Shown here: in pieces, positions 1 through 9,378 of the stretch
Numbering within the stretch: position 1 is the first letter of the stretch
How the letters are laid out: each line of letters starts with the position of its first letter
Source of the DNA: Mycolicibacterium arenosum
GTDB taxonomy: Bacteria; Actinomycetota; Actinomycetes; Mycobacteriales; Mycobacteriaceae
Reading direction: 5' to 3'
NCBI RefSeq assembly: GCF_024320865.1
Contig: NZ_JANDBD010000003.1
Location: 587,551 to 651,550 of the forward strand
DNA length: 64,000 nt
Notes under the pieces: generated by a model
Seen by the model: the letters and a program-made list of their open reading frames with translations, nothing else
Databases searched by the model: none
Told to the model about the DNA's origin: nothing
Translations under genes and position numbers: made by a program

Positions 1-2
1 GG

Positions 3-614
3 GTGAGCATCGAGCGGTCGCTGCCTGTGTTCGGTTGGCAGGATCAGCACGGGCACTGCGAGATCTCCTTCGACAACGTCCGGGTGCCCGCGACGAACCT
101 GCTGCACGAGGAGGGCAGCGGTTTCGCGATCGCGCAGGCGCGGCTGGGGCCGGGCCGCATTCACCACTGCATGCGAGCGATCGGCGTGGCCGAGCGGGCG
201 CTGGCGTTGATGGTGGATCGGGTGAACAGCCGCATCGCGTTCGGTAAGCCACTGGCCGAGCAGGGCGTGGTGCAGCAGCAGGTGGCGTTGTCGCGCAACG
301 AGATCGACCAGGCGCGGCTGCTGTGTCACAAGGCGGCGTGGGTGATCGACGAGAAGGGCAACAAGGAAGCGCGCAACGAGGTGGCGATGATCAAGGCGGT
401 CGCCCCGCAGATGGCGTGCAACGTGCTCGACCGCGCCATTCAGGTGCACGGCGCCGCGGGTGTCAGCGACGACACCGTGCTGGCCCGGCTTTACGGCTGG
501 CACCGCGCCATGCGGTTGTTCGACGGGCCCGACGAGGTGCACATCCGCAGCATCGCGCGGGCCGAACTGGGCCGGGAGAAGTCGGTCCTCGCCGCGGCGG
601 TCACCGGCAGGTGA
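3..614 (+). CDS. fadE2: acyl-CoA dehydrogenase, C-terminal part (cut by window start)
   Basis: This is the C-terminal ~203 residues of an FAD-dependent acyl-CoA dehydrogenase, which makes the alpha-beta double bond of acyl-CoA in the cytoplasm. The frame is open at the window edge, so the apparent first codon is internal and roughly half the gene is missing. The C-terminal family signature is visible: FGKPLAEQG near the start of the domain, then IQVHGAAGVSDDT and FDGPDEVH. The stop codon overlaps the GTG start of the next gene (GTGA), which suggests translational coupling. The adjacent PtpB-like gene reproduces the M. tuberculosis fadE2-ptpB pair, which is why the symbol is offered. The substrate chain length cannot be read from the sequence. 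Confidence 0.9.
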   Translation: MSIERSLPVFGWQDQHGHCEISFDNVRVPATNLLHEEGSGFAIAQARLGPGRIHHCMRAIGVAERALALMVDRVNSRIAFGKPLAEQGVVQQQVALSRNEIDQARLLCHKAAWVIDEKGNKEARNEVAMIKAVAPQMACNVLDRAIQVHGAAGVSDDTVLARLYGWHRAMRLFDGPDEVHIRSIARAELGREKSVLAAAVTGR

Positions 615-1423
615 CGTCGAACCCTGACGCCCTGTCAGGGGCGTGGAACTTCCGTGACGTCGCCGAGGAGACCGGCATCCGGCCGGGCCGGTTCTTCCGA
701 TCGAGTGAGCTGAGCGGGCTCGACGACGCCGGGCGGGCAGCGCTTCTCGGCTTCGGCATCACCCAGGTGGCGGATCTGCGGTCCGACCGCGAGGTTGAAC
801 GGCGTGGCGCGGGCCAGGTGCCCGACGGGGTGGCGATCCACCGGCTGCCGTTTCACGAGCTGTCGAAGCCGGGCGCGGAGGCGCCGCACGAGAGCAGCTT
901 CCAGAAGTTGATGGAGGAGAATCAGGGGCGGGAGGACCCCGAAGACACAGCCGTCGCCGCCGGCCGGTTCATGACTGAGGAGTACCGGAACTTCCCCACC
1001 CTCGCGGGTGCGCAAACCGCTGTGCGCGAAGTGATTTCGCTACTCGCCGACGGCAAGCCCGTGATCACGCACTGCTTCGCGGGCAAGGACCGGACCGGCT
1101 TCACGGTCGCGATCGTGCTCGAGGCCGTCGGCATCAACCGCGACGCGATCCTGACCGACTTCCTGCGCAGCAACCAGGCGGTGCCTCGGCTGCGGGACAG
1201 CATCCTCGAGTCGATCCGGAACCGGACCGAGGAGACCACCGACGAGATCGTCACGTTCGCCGAAGCGCGGCTCACCGAGGAGGTACTCGGCGTGCGCGAC
1301 GTGTACCTGCACACCGCGCTGTCGGTCGTCGAGGACCAGTTCGGTTCGGTGCCCGGCTATCTCGAGGCCCTCGGCGTCACCACGGCGGACGTGGATCGGC
1401 TGCGCGCCACCCTGATCGGCTAA
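611..1423 (+). CDS. ptpB: protein tyrosine/lipid phosphatase PtpB
   Basis: A 270-residue phosphatase closely resembling M. tuberculosis PtpB. The P-loop HCFAGKDRTG holds the catalytic Cys (about residue 155) and Arg. The N-terminal GAWNFRDV and the FRSSELSGLDDAGR stretch also match PtpB. In pathogens PtpB is secreted and dephosphorylates host phosphoinositides; in a saprophyte its substrate is unknown. No signal peptide is visible. The start is the GTG at 611, overlapping the fadE2 stop; the frame stays open further upstream, but that part is out-of-frame fadE2 sequence. The 3' end overlaps the convergent DUF503 gene by 4 bases. Confidence 0.92.
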   Translation: MTSNPDALSGAWNFRDVAEETGIRPGRFFRSSELSGLDDAGRAALLGFGITQVADLRSDREVERRGAGQVPDGVAIHRLPFHELSKPGAEAPHESSFQKLMEENQGREDPEDTAVAAGRFMTEEYRNFPTLAGAQTAVREVISLLADGKPVITHCFAGKDRTGFTVAIVLEAVGINRDAILTDFLRSNQAVPRLRDSILESIRNRTEETTDEIVTFAEARLTEEVLGVRDVYLHTALSVVEDQFGSVPGYLEALGVTTADVDRLRATLIG

Positions 1424-1716
1424 TCGTCGTCACTGTGGCGCAGTCGCCGCTTGGCTGACAGCAGCTCGAACTCGGGGCGTGCGGCCACCAGTCGCTCGGC
1501 CGCATCGAGGACGTCGACGACGTGCGCCCGGTCGGCGGCCACCACGGCGATCCCAATGCCCGCCCGGCGGTGCAGATCCAACGCGCCGGTCTCCGCTGCC
1601 GAGATCGTGAACTTACGCCGCAGTTCCGCCAGCACCGGACGGATCACCGACCGCTTCTCCTTGAGCGAATGCACATCGCCGAGCAGTAGGTCGAATTCGA
1701 GCCAGCCGATCCACAC
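1420..1716 (-). CDS. DUF503 (YlxP-like) small protein
   Basis: A 98-residue protein starting MWIGWLEFDLLLGDVHSLKEK, which matches the DUF503/YlxP family. Members are small ferredoxin-fold proteins often found near ribosome-maturation genes; the biochemical role is poorly known. The HSLKEKRSV motif near residue 16 is the most recognisable family feature. It converges on ptpB with a 4-base overlap and lies 4 bases after the EthD-type gene on the same strand, so the two are probably co-transcribed. Confidence 0.8.
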   Translation of the reverse strand: MWIGWLEFDLLLGDVHSLKEKRSVIRPVLAELRRKFTISAAETGALDLHRRAGIGIAVVAADRAHVVDVLDAAERLVAARPEFELLSAKRRLRHSDDD

Positions 1717-1720
1717 GGTC

Positions 1721-2041
1721 TCAGCCCTGCGGGACCTCTACGTCGGACATGAGGATGCGGACCCCACCGGTGGACAACCGCCCCAGCGCCTCGAAGAACA
1801 CGCCCGCCTCCGGCGTCGTCACGGCGAGGCATGCGGCGTCGTAGTCGGGGTAGTACAGGTCGATCATCCGGTAGGCCGGCGTCGGTGACCCGTCCTCCTT
1901 CGGCCACACCTTGGAGGTCTCGAACCGGGTGTGTCCGGGGATCGCTCGCGCGGCCTCCAATTGTTCTGCCTCGTAAGCCGCTTCGAAGGCCTCCGGATCC
2001 ACCGGGTTGTCGTAGATGACCGTGACCTTCGTTTCGGACAT
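1721..2041 (-). CDS. EthD-domain small protein
   Basis: A 106-residue protein of the EthD family (dimeric alpha-beta barrel). It begins MSETKVTVIYDNPVDPEAFE, where the IYDNPVDP segment is typical. Relatives were found beside the P450 EthB in ether-degrading actinobacteria; many copies have no known substrate. The start was set at the ATG at 2041 because a good ribosome binding site (GAGGAGC) lies just upstream and the family begins here. The frame continues upstream, but that sequence overlaps the HNH gene antisense and is rejected. It sits 4 bases upstream of the DUF503 gene. Confidence 0.8.
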   Translation of the reverse strand: MSETKVTVIYDNPVDPEAFEAAYEAEQLEAARAIPGHTRFETSKVWPKEDGSPTPAYRMIDLYYPDYDAACLAVTTPEAGVFFEALGRLSTGGVRILMSDVEVPQG

Positions 2042-2136
2042 GGGAGGCTCCTCGAGGTGGGCAACGCGCGGACTCCTAGTATCGCAGCGTGGCCGCCGCG
2101 ACACCGGGCAGCGCAGACCCGGATGCAGGTGTCGAC

Positions 2137-3690
2137 TCAGAACGGTGGGGGTTCCTCGTCGCGCATGTTCTGTGCGCGTTCGGCTTTGATGCGATCCGCT
2201 CTGGCTTGAGCGCGGGTGCGTTTTCGGCGGGGCATCATCATCGAGCGGTACGGGCTGGGCGGCGGTGGCCGGGTGGGTCGGGGTGCGGGGGTGGTGACGT
2301 CGGCGCCGGGGAACAGCAGCGTGATGCCGGGCTTGGTGGTGTAGGTGTGCCCGGTGGGCGTGGTGGTGATGACCGTCCCGTCGGGCAACTGTTCCTCGGA
2401 CCAGCCGGCGTGGAACGTCTTGATCAGATGATGCTTTCGGCAATCGCACTTGAGACCACCGGCATGCGTCGGCCCGGCCGGATACGGCACGGTGTGGTCG
2501 ATGTCGGTGAACTCGGCGAGCCGATCGCAGCCCGGTGCCCGGCAGGTGAGGTCGCGCAGGCGAACGAAGTGATCGGTGGCCGCCGAGGGACGGTAGCCGG
2601 TGTCGGGGTCGGCTTTCGGGATTCGGATCGCTCGGGCTCTGCTGCCGCGGGCGATGAGGTCGGCCAGCAGGGGCGGGGGGACGACGCCGTGGCCGGGGAT
2701 GATCGCCAAGGGCCGTGACTCGGGCCCGTCGTCGGGGACGGGTGGTTCCTCGACGTGGTCGTCGGGGCGGGTGTCGGCGTCGTGCTGGGCGTCCTCCTCG
2801 ACCTCGTCGATCATCTCGTCGAGTTCGCCCTCCACGGTGCGGGGGCCGTGCAGATCGGACTCGGCCGCGCCACTGGCACTACCGGCGAGGGCGGTGTCGA
2901 GGGTGGCCCGGTCGGTGATGACGTGGATGCTCACACTGCCGGCCGCGGCGTCGTCCCCCTCGGCGGCGGCGCAGTCCGGGTTCTCGCATCGACACGCCAG
3001 GACGGTGGATCCGGCCATCAGCGCGGCGTGCGCGTCACCACGGCGCTGTTTGAGGGTGCGGGGGTCGTCGGGGCACACGCTGCGCGCCATCCGCCGGATC
3101 TGGGTGACGGCGATCGCGGCGTCGGGGCCGGCCATCCGACCCCAGTAGGCCACGGTGCCCGACCCGTCGTGGCGGCCGACGACGAAGTCGCGGTCGCGGA
3201 CCTGCTCGCGGACCCGGTGCACCGCGGCGGGATCGATGCGGGCGATCTCGGCGTCGACGAGCTGCTCGAACTTCCACTCCGAGACCGGACCCCACCCGAG
3301 GATGCGGTCGGCCAGCACCCGATCCAACTGCGCCATCACGTCCGGATCGACGACGAGATCGGTGCGCTTGGCCAGGATCCAGACCCGGCGACCGGTGACC
3401 AGACCCCCGTGGAACAACTCCGCCACGCGCGGGAACCCGTCGCGCAACATGGTCGCGATCTCGATCTCCCCGAGCGCGCGGCCGTGCCCGATGTTCAACG
3501 CGGCCGAGATCTCCGCGGCCGCCCCGTCGACGGCATCGGCGGCAGCGTCCTCCAGCTCCACGCCGTCGCGCAGCCGGCGCCGCGCCAACTCCGCGATCGC
3601 CGCGTACTTCTCCGCATCCGCAGCCGCACTGGACCGAGCACGCGCGGTGATCACGTCCACCAACGCCGCCGCACTCAAGTCTTCGAACAC
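2137..3690 (-). CDS. 13E12-repeat-type DUF222/HNH endonuclease-domain protein
   Basis: A 517-residue member of the DUF222-HNH family that is multi-copy in mycobacteria (13E12 repeat family). The DUF222 part covers most of the N-terminal 350 residues, followed by an acidic linker and a C-terminal HNH module with CRAPGCDRLAEFTDIDH and CDCRKHHLIKTF. The usual central Asn of the motif (THxxNLKC) appears as Gly here (THAGGLKC), so nuclease activity may be altered. The chosen start is a GTG giving MFEDLSAAAL, which fits the family; a GTG at 3720 is also possible and would leave 4 bases to the upstream DUF456 stop. The tail is Pro/Arg rich. Function in the cell is not established. Confidence 0.85.
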   Translation of the reverse strand: MFEDLSAAALVDVITARARSSAAADAEKYAAIAELARRRLRDGVELEDAAADAVDGAAAEISAALNIGHGRALGEIEIATMLRDGFPRVAELFHGGLVTGRRVWILAKRTDLVVDPDVMAQLDRVLADRILGWGPVSEWKFEQLVDAEIARIDPAAVHRVREQVRDRDFVVGRHDGSGTVAYWGRMAGPDAAIAVTQIRRMARSVCPDDPRTLKQRRGDAHAALMAGSTVLACRCENPDCAAAEGDDAAAGSVSIHVITDRATLDTALAGSASGAAESDLHGPRTVEGELDEMIDEVEEDAQHDADTRPDDHVEEPPVPDDGPESRPLAIIPGHGVVPPPLLADLIARGSRARAIRIPKADPDTGYRPSAATDHFVRLRDLTCRAPGCDRLAEFTDIDHTVPYPAGPTHAGGLKCDCRKHHLIKTFHAGWSEEQLPDGTVITTTPTGHTYTTKPGITLLFPGADVTTPAPRPTRPPPPSPYRSMMMPRRKRTRAQARADRIKAERAQNMRDEEPPPF

Positions 3691-3724
3691 ATGTTCGACT
3701 ATAGATTGCGGGTAGGACACTCCG

Positions 3725-4207
3725 TTAGAAGACCAGCACCGCGCCCAGCCACACCCCGGCCGCGAGCAGCGCACCCGCGAGTTCGACCAGGATCGACAGC
3801 GCGACGCCCTTCATCGCGTGCTTGGTCGACGTCCACGCCAGCCGCTGGTCCTTCCGCACTCCCAACTCGGCGAGGTAGACGCCCAGCACGAACCCGATGA
3901 TCAGTCCCACCACGGGGATCACGAAGAAGCCGACGATGCCGAGTACGCCGCCGGCGAGCAGACTCCACGTGCCGACCTCGGCGGTCTTCATCCGCTTGGC
4001 CGGCCACAGGTACTTGATCAGCAGCGCCGCTCCGAGCAGAACCGTGACGACGCCGAGCGTCACCCACCCGATCGTGGTCCGCTCGACCAGCGCCCAGACC
4101 AGGATGGCGGCGAACACCAGCAGCGTTCCGGGTAGCAGCGGCAGCAGGATGCCGAGCAAGCCGACGAAGATCGCGACGCCGACCAGTACCAGTCCCAGGG
4201 TGTCCAC
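3725..4207 (-). CDS. DUF456 family membrane protein
   Basis: A 160-residue integral membrane protein with about four hydrophobic segments (roughly residues 5-45, 48-66, 80-115, 135-158) and the Gly-rich repeats FVIPVVGLIIGFVLGVYLAEL typical of DUF456. The start is a GTG at 4207. It lies 4 bases downstream of the HAD hydrolase stop and just upstream of the HNH gene on the same strand. Function is unknown; membership rests on the glycine-zipper-like pattern and length. Confidence 0.8.
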   Translation of the reverse strand: MDTLGLVLVGVAIFVGLLGILLPLLPGTLLVFAAILVWALVERTTIGWVTLGVVTVLLGAALLIKYLWPAKRMKTAEVGTWSLLAGGVLGIVGFFVIPVVGLIIGFVLGVYLAELGVRKDQRLAWTSTKHAMKGVALSILVELAGALLAAGVWLGAVLVF

Positions 4208-4211
4208 AGGT

Positions 4212-4922
4212 TCAGCCTATGCGGCTGGCCAGCGTGCGCGCGAGGTCGACGAAGTCGTCAGCGGTGTAATCGAACTCGCCGTCCTCGACGCGGGGTGGCC
4301 TGCGGCCGGGGCCGCGCTCCAGCGGCCGGGCCACGTAGGCGGTCATCAGGCCCGCGTCCCGCGCGGCGCGCAGATCACTGGGATGCGCAGCCACCAGGGC
4401 GAGTTCTCCGGGCGCCACGTCGAGCAACTCCGCACACCCTAGGTACGCCTCGCGATCGGGCTTGTAGTGCCGGAACAGCTCGGCGGAGATCACGCAGTCC
4501 CACGGCAGCCCCGCCCGCTTGGCCATGTTGGTCAGCAGTGACACGTTGCCGTTCGAGAGCGTGGTGATCGTGAAGGAGCGCTTCAGCAGCGTCAGCCCCT
4601 CGACCGCTTCCGGCCACGGGTCCAGCCGGTGCCATGCGCGATTCAACTCGGCGACATCGTCATCCGGCACGACGATGCCCGCGCGGTCGAGGAGTTCGTC
4701 CAGGATCAGCCGGTGCAGGTCGTCGATCTTCAGCCACGGCAGCTCGCCGGTGCGCACCCGGTCCATGGCCGCCGGGTAACCGGCCCGCCAGGCGTCGGCG
4801 AAGGCCGGCCAGTCCTCGGCCAGGCCGTGCCTCTCGCCGAACATCTCGAGCTCGCCGATGATGCTGCTCCGCCAGTCCACCACGGTGCCGAAGACATCGA
4901 AGGCCAACGCGCGCAATGCCAT
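4212..4922 (-). CDS. HAD-superfamily haloacid dehalogenase type II
   Basis: A 236-residue hydrolase of the type II 2-haloacid dehalogenase group. Motif I is FDVFGTVVDW (nucleophile Asp in the first 15 residues), motif II is TTLSNG, and the lysine motif lies in HYKPDREAYL. The late motif reads VAAHPSDLRAARDAGL, where Asp is retained. The family hydrolyses the C-halogen bond of short 2-haloacids; many homologues have other substrates. The start is the ATG at 4922; a TTG at 4943 would add 7 residues. A short repeat (4930-4953) separates it from the upstream oxidoreductase gene. Confidence 0.85.
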   Translation of the reverse strand: MALRALAFDVFGTVVDWRSSIIGELEMFGERHGLAEDWPAFADAWRAGYPAAMDRVRTGELPWLKIDDLHRLILDELLDRAGIVVPDDDVAELNRAWHRLDPWPEAVEGLTLLKRSFTITTLSNGNVSLLTNMAKRAGLPWDCVISAELFRHYKPDREAYLGCAELLDVAPGELALVAAHPSDLRAARDAGLMTAYVARPLERGPGRRPPRVEDGEFDYTADDFVDLARTLASRIG

Positions 4923-4929
4923 TACCGGA

Positions 4930-4953
4930 GGCTCTTCGCGCAAGCGCTCATCG
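4930..4953. repeat. short gene-junction repeat, copy A
   Basis: 24 bases lying between the end of the quinone oxidoreductase gene and the start of the HAD gene. It matches 5936-5959 at 23 of 24 positions (one A/G difference). In both copies the TGA stop of the upstream minus-strand gene sits inside the repeat at the same place, so the element serves as stop-codon context at two successive gene junctions. Confidence 0.75.
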
Positions 4954-5922
4954 GCCCGGCTCCAGCACCAGCTTCCCCTTCACTCCCCCGTCAGCCAGCA
5001 GCTGCAGCGCCGCCCGGCCGTCGGAGAGCGGGTACCGCACCGGCGGTGGTGGACGTAGGCCCTCCTCCACCAATTTCGCGACACCCGCGGCGATCTCGGC
5101 CTGCGATCCCGGTGTGCGGTTGATGAACTCGCCGAGACCGACGCCGACCACGCTGACGTTGCGGAGCAGCAGCCGATTCACCTTAACGGTGGGAATGCCA
5201 CCACCGGACGCGAAGCCCAGCACCAGCAACCGGCCCTCGGTGGCGAGCACCCGGATCGCGTCATCGAAGGCGGGCCCGCCGATCGGATCGACCACCAGGT
5301 CGACGCCGCGGCCGTCGGTGTGGTCGCGCACCGCCTGTGCCCAGCCGTCACTCAGCGGCAGCACGACGTCCGCACCGAGGGACCTCACGAAGTCCTCGGC
5401 GCCCTCCCGGTGCACCATGGCGATCACGTGCGCACCCATGGCTTTCGCGATCTGGATCGCGGCGGTGCCGACACCACCCGCCGACCCGAGCACCAGCACC
5501 GTCTCGCCGCTGCGAAGCCCGCCGCGGCGCTCCAGCCCGAAGTACATCGTGTAGTAGTTGCCCAGCAGCGCCACGGCCGCCGCATCGTCGACACCGGCCG
5601 GCGTGGGCACGACGCTCGTCACGGGCACCGCGACCCGCTCAGCCCAGCCGCCCAGCATCGACACCGACGAAACCCGTTGCCCGACAGTCAGTCCCGAGCC
5701 TTCCGGGGCGGACCGCACGACGCCGGCCACCTCGGTGCCCGGTACGAAGGGCGGGTCCAGCTTGAGCTGGTACTCGCCCCGGATCAGCAGCAGGTCGGGA
5801 AAGCAGACACCGGCCGCACCGACGTCGACGACCACCATGCCGTCGCCGGCAACGGGTTCGTCGACGTCGGTGTAGGCCAGTCCATCCGGGCCCGAAAGCG
5901 ACTGCGCGACAATCGCCTTCAT
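4948..5922 (-). CDS. zinc-independent quinone oxidoreductase / MDR-family NADPH oxidoreductase
   Basis: A 324-residue medium-chain dehydrogenase/reductase without the zinc ligands, resembling NADPH:quinone reductases and M. tuberculosis Rv0149. The N-terminal GroES-like part is followed by a Rossmann motif VLVLGSAGGVGTAAIQIAK (about residues 140-160) and a C-terminal GKLVLEP ending. The start is ATG 5922 (MKAIVAQSL), the family's usual beginning; a TTG at 5934 is in frame. Its neighbours (SDR, aldehyde dehydrogenase) keep the order seen around Rv0147-Rv0149, so these enzymes probably act together on a shared, unidentified lipid or aldehyde pathway. Confidence 0.88.
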   Translation of the reverse strand: MKAIVAQSLSGPDGLAYTDVDEPVAGDGMVVVDVGAAGVCFPDLLLIRGEYQLKLDPPFVPGTEVAGVVRSAPEGSGLTVGQRVSSVSMLGGWAERVAVPVTSVVPTPAGVDDAAAVALLGNYYTMYFGLERRGGLRSGETVLVLGSAGGVGTAAIQIAKAMGAHVIAMVHREGAEDFVRSLGADVVLPLSDGWAQAVRDHTDGRGVDLVVDPIGGPAFDDAIRVLATEGRLLVLGFASGGGIPTVKVNRLLLRNVSVVGVGLGEFINRTPGSQAEIAAGVAKLVEEGLRPPPPVRYPLSDGRAALQLLADGGVKGKLVLEPGR

Positions 5923-5935
5923 CAGCGCAGCCAAT

Positions 5936-5959
5936 GGCTCTTCGCGCGAGCGCTCATCG
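5936..5959. repeat. short gene-junction repeat, copy B
   Basis: Second copy of the 24-base element of 4930-4953. It overlaps the stop codon of the SDR gene (TGA, 5954-5956) and lies just before the start of the quinone oxidoreductase gene. Confidence 0.75.
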
Positions 5960-6817
5960 CAGGTTGAACGCGGCCTGCTTCGCGGCGGACAGATCGGTGA
6001 TCTCGGCCCACTTCTCGGCGATGTCGTCGACCGACGGCGGCGCGGTGAAGGTCAGGCCCTCGTTCTGGAAGAGCGCGGTGCGCTGCACCTTTCCGCCGCC
6101 GACGATGAAGATCGCATCGGTGTCGGGCACCTCCTCGGTGCACAGGTAGGCCACCACGGGAGCGACGAACTCCGGGGTGAGGTTCTTGAGCACCTCGGCC
6201 GGAAGAATGTCCTCGGTCATGCGGGTCGCGGCGATGGGTGCGATCGCGTTGGCCTTGATGTTGTACTTCGCGCCCTCCTGGGCCAGCGTGTTGATCAGGC
6301 CGACGAGCCCGAGCTTCGCGGCGCCGTAGTTGGCCTGGCCGAAGTTGCCGAACAGGCCGCTGGTCGAGGTCGCGACGACGACGCGGCCGAAGCTCTGCTC
6401 GCGGAAGTGCGGCCACGCCGCGCGGATCACGTTGTAGCCGCCGTAGAGATGCACCTTGAGGACGGCGTCCCAGTTCTCGTACGTCATCTTGTGGAACGTG
6501 CCGTCGCGAAGGATGCCCGCGTTGCTGACGACGCCGTCGACCTTGCCGAACTCGTCGAGAGCGGTCTTGATGATGTTCTCCGCGCCCTCGGGTTCGGCGA
6601 CGCTGTCGTAGTTGGCGACCGCGCGGCCACCGGCCGCCTTGATCTCGTCGACGACCTGGTCGGCCATGTTGTGGCCGGCACCCGATCCGTCGCGCGAGCC
6701 GCCGAGGTCGTTGACGACGACGCTCGCGCCCTCCTTGGCGAGCGTCAGGGCGTACTCGCGGCCCAGCCCTCCGCCTGCTCCCGTGACGACGACGACGCGA
6801 TCCTGTACTCCGGGCAT
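5954..6817 (-). CDS. SDR oxidoreductase, Rv0148 / HDE-dehydrogenase type
   Basis: A 287-residue classical short-chain dehydrogenase. It has the NAD(P) motif TGAGGGLG (residues 12-19), NNAG-type VSNAG, the catalytic Ser region and YGAAK (Tyr/Lys). It matches the dehydrogenase part of peroxisomal multifunctional enzyme type 2 and Rv0148, so the likely reaction is oxidation of a 3-hydroxyacyl-CoA. The long C-terminal extension (last ~45 residues, with AEKWAEI) is typical of that group. It starts at ATG 6817 and precedes the quinone oxidoreductase on the same strand. Confidence 0.9.
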   Translation of the reverse strand: MPGVQDRVVVVTGAGGGLGREYALTLAKEGASVVVNDLGGSRDGSGAGHNMADQVVDEIKAAGGRAVANYDSVAEPEGAENIIKTALDEFGKVDGVVSNAGILRDGTFHKMTYENWDAVLKVHLYGGYNVIRAAWPHFREQSFGRVVVATSTSGLFGNFGQANYGAAKLGLVGLINTLAQEGAKYNIKANAIAPIAATRMTEDILPAEVLKNLTPEFVAPVVAYLCTEEVPDTDAIFIVGGGKVQRTALFQNEGLTFTAPPSVDDIAEKWAEITDLSAAKQAAFNLR

Positions 6818-6874
6818 GAACTTCCTAATCTCTCGTTCGACGCTGAAACAACTGACGAGGGGTGGCGCCCGAAC

Positions 6875-8269
6875 TCAGAAGAGCTTGCGCGCCAGCTTCC
6901 ACGCCTTATCTGTATACGGCGGGTAGATCATGGTCGTTAAGTCGGGTCGGGTCGGCTTGGTCAGCACGGACTTGCGGTGGCTGAACTCCTCGAAGCCGAA
7001 CCGGCCGTGATACGAGCCCATCCCCGACGGACCGACGCCGCCGAACGGCAGCTTGGTGGTCGAGAACTGGAACAGCAGGTGGTTGACCAGCATGCCGCCC
7101 GCGGTCACCTCCTTGATGACGCGCTCACGAGTGGCCTTGCTCTTCGTGAAGAGGTAGGCCGCCAGGGGCTTGGGCCGCGAGTTCACGAAATCGATTGCCT
7201 CATCGAGGTTCTTCACGGTCACGATCGGCAGGATGGGGCCGAAGATCTCGTCGGTCATCAGCGGTTCGTCCAGCGCGGGATCGACGACGACCGTCGGCTC
7301 GATCTCGATGTTCGCGGCGTTGGAACCGCCACCGACCGCGACGTCACCCTTGGTGGCGGCCAGCGCCGCGGTGAGCCTGCCGAAGTGCCGCTCGTTGACG
7401 ATCTTCTTGCCGCTGGACCCGGCCTCGAACTTGGCGATGGTCTCACCGATCTTCGCGACGAGTTCGTCGCGAACGGATGCGTCGACCAGCAGGTAGTCCG
7501 GCGCGATGCAGATCTGGCCGGAGTTGATCAGCTTGGTCCATGCGATCCGCTTGGCGGCGACGGCGATGTCGGCGTCGGCCGCCACGATGACCGGGCTCTT
7601 GCCGCCCAGTTCGAGCGTGACGGGCGTGAGGTGCTCGGCGGCGGCCTGGTAGACCTTGCGGCCGATCTCGGTGCCGCCGGTGAAGCAGAGCTTGTCGAAG
7701 CCCTGCGCGATGAGCTCCTGGCTGACCGCTCCGTCGCCCTCGATGACGGCGACGGCGTCGGTGTCGAGGTACTTGGGCACCAACTCGGCCATCAGCGCCG
7801 ACGACGCCGGCGACACCTCGGACGGCTTGAGCACCACGGCGTTACCCGCGGCGAGCGCCCCGACGGCCGGGCCGAGGGTCAGGGCGAAGGGGAAGTTCCA
7901 GGCGCCGATCACCAGCACCACACCGAACGGCTCGTACTCGATCCACGCGCGGCCGGGCAGCTGCGCCTTCTCCAGCAGCCGGTGCTTGCGCTTGGTCCAC
8001 TTGCCGACGTTCTTGGCGGCGTCGGCGGCTTCGCTCGCCGTGCTGGCGATATCCGCCAACCAGGCTTCGAACGGCTTGCGGCCAAGATCCTTCTCGAGCG
8101 CCTCGGCGATGGCGCCCTCGTTCTCGGTGACCAGCTTCTCCAGCGCCTCGAGCTGGCGCTTACGCCAGGCCACGTCGCGGGTGCGCCCCGTCGCGAACGT
8201 CTTTCGCAGCTTCGCGACGACGCTGGGGATGTCGGAGGTATCGGTGCTCGCAGGCGCGACGGTCGTCAT
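6875..8269 (-). CDS. aldehyde dehydrogenase (class 3-like, Rv0147 type)
   Basis: A 464-residue NAD(P)-dependent aldehyde dehydrogenase. Visible motifs are IGAWNFPFALTLGP (cofactor site), LELGGKSPVIV with the catalytic Glu, and the cysteine region NSGQICIAPDYLLV. The C-terminal ~40 residues are hydrophobic/basic (AWKLARKLF), as in membrane-associated fatty aldehyde dehydrogenases. The length equals Rv0147-type enzymes. The start is ATG 8269; the frame extends far upstream only because it runs antisense-like through the methyltransferase gene. A 16-bp perfect palindrome (8285-8300) lies just upstream and is the likely operator. Confidence 0.9.
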   Translation of the reverse strand: MTTVAPASTDTSDIPSVVAKLRKTFATGRTRDVAWRKRQLEALEKLVTENEGAIAEALEKDLGRKPFEAWLADIASTASEAADAAKNVGKWTKRKHRLLEKAQLPGRAWIEYEPFGVVLVIGAWNFPFALTLGPAVGALAAGNAVVLKPSEVSPASSALMAELVPKYLDTDAVAVIEGDGAVSQELIAQGFDKLCFTGGTEIGRKVYQAAAEHLTPVTLELGGKSPVIVAADADIAVAAKRIAWTKLINSGQICIAPDYLLVDASVRDELVAKIGETIAKFEAGSSGKKIVNERHFGRLTAALAATKGDVAVGGGSNAANIEIEPTVVVDPALDEPLMTDEIFGPILPIVTVKNLDEAIDFVNSRPKPLAAYLFTKSKATRERVIKEVTAGGMLVNHLLFQFSTTKLPFGGVGPSGMGSYHGRFGFEEFSHRKSVLTKPTRPDLTTMIYPPYTDKAWKLARKLF

Positions 8270-8284
8270 AGCAGCCGATCCTAA

Positions 8285-8300
8285 CCAACCAGCTGGTTGG
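8285..8300. promoter_or_regulatory. 16-bp perfect palindrome, candidate TetR-type operator
   Basis: The sequence CCAACCAGCTGGTTGG equals its own reverse complement. It lies 15 bases upstream of the aldehyde dehydrogenase start, in the 44-base gap after the methyltransferase gene, so it is placed to control the aldehyde dehydrogenase separately. Spaced GGTTGG-type palindromes are usual for TetR-family regulators, and a TetR gene lies 1 kb away (9379-10014), but no link is shown. Confidence 0.6.
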
Positions 8301-8313
8301 GGAACAGAGCGTG

Positions 8314-9330
<1,017 letters not shown>

Positions 9331-9378
9331 TTAGGCAAGCTATCCGCTGCCCGCGAGCGACCTGCGGTGCGGACCGAA

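Noticed and set aside
323..610. N-terminal extension of the ptpB frame back into fadE2
   Set aside because: It is out-of-frame fadE2 coding sequence; PtpB homology and the GTGA overlap place the start at 611.
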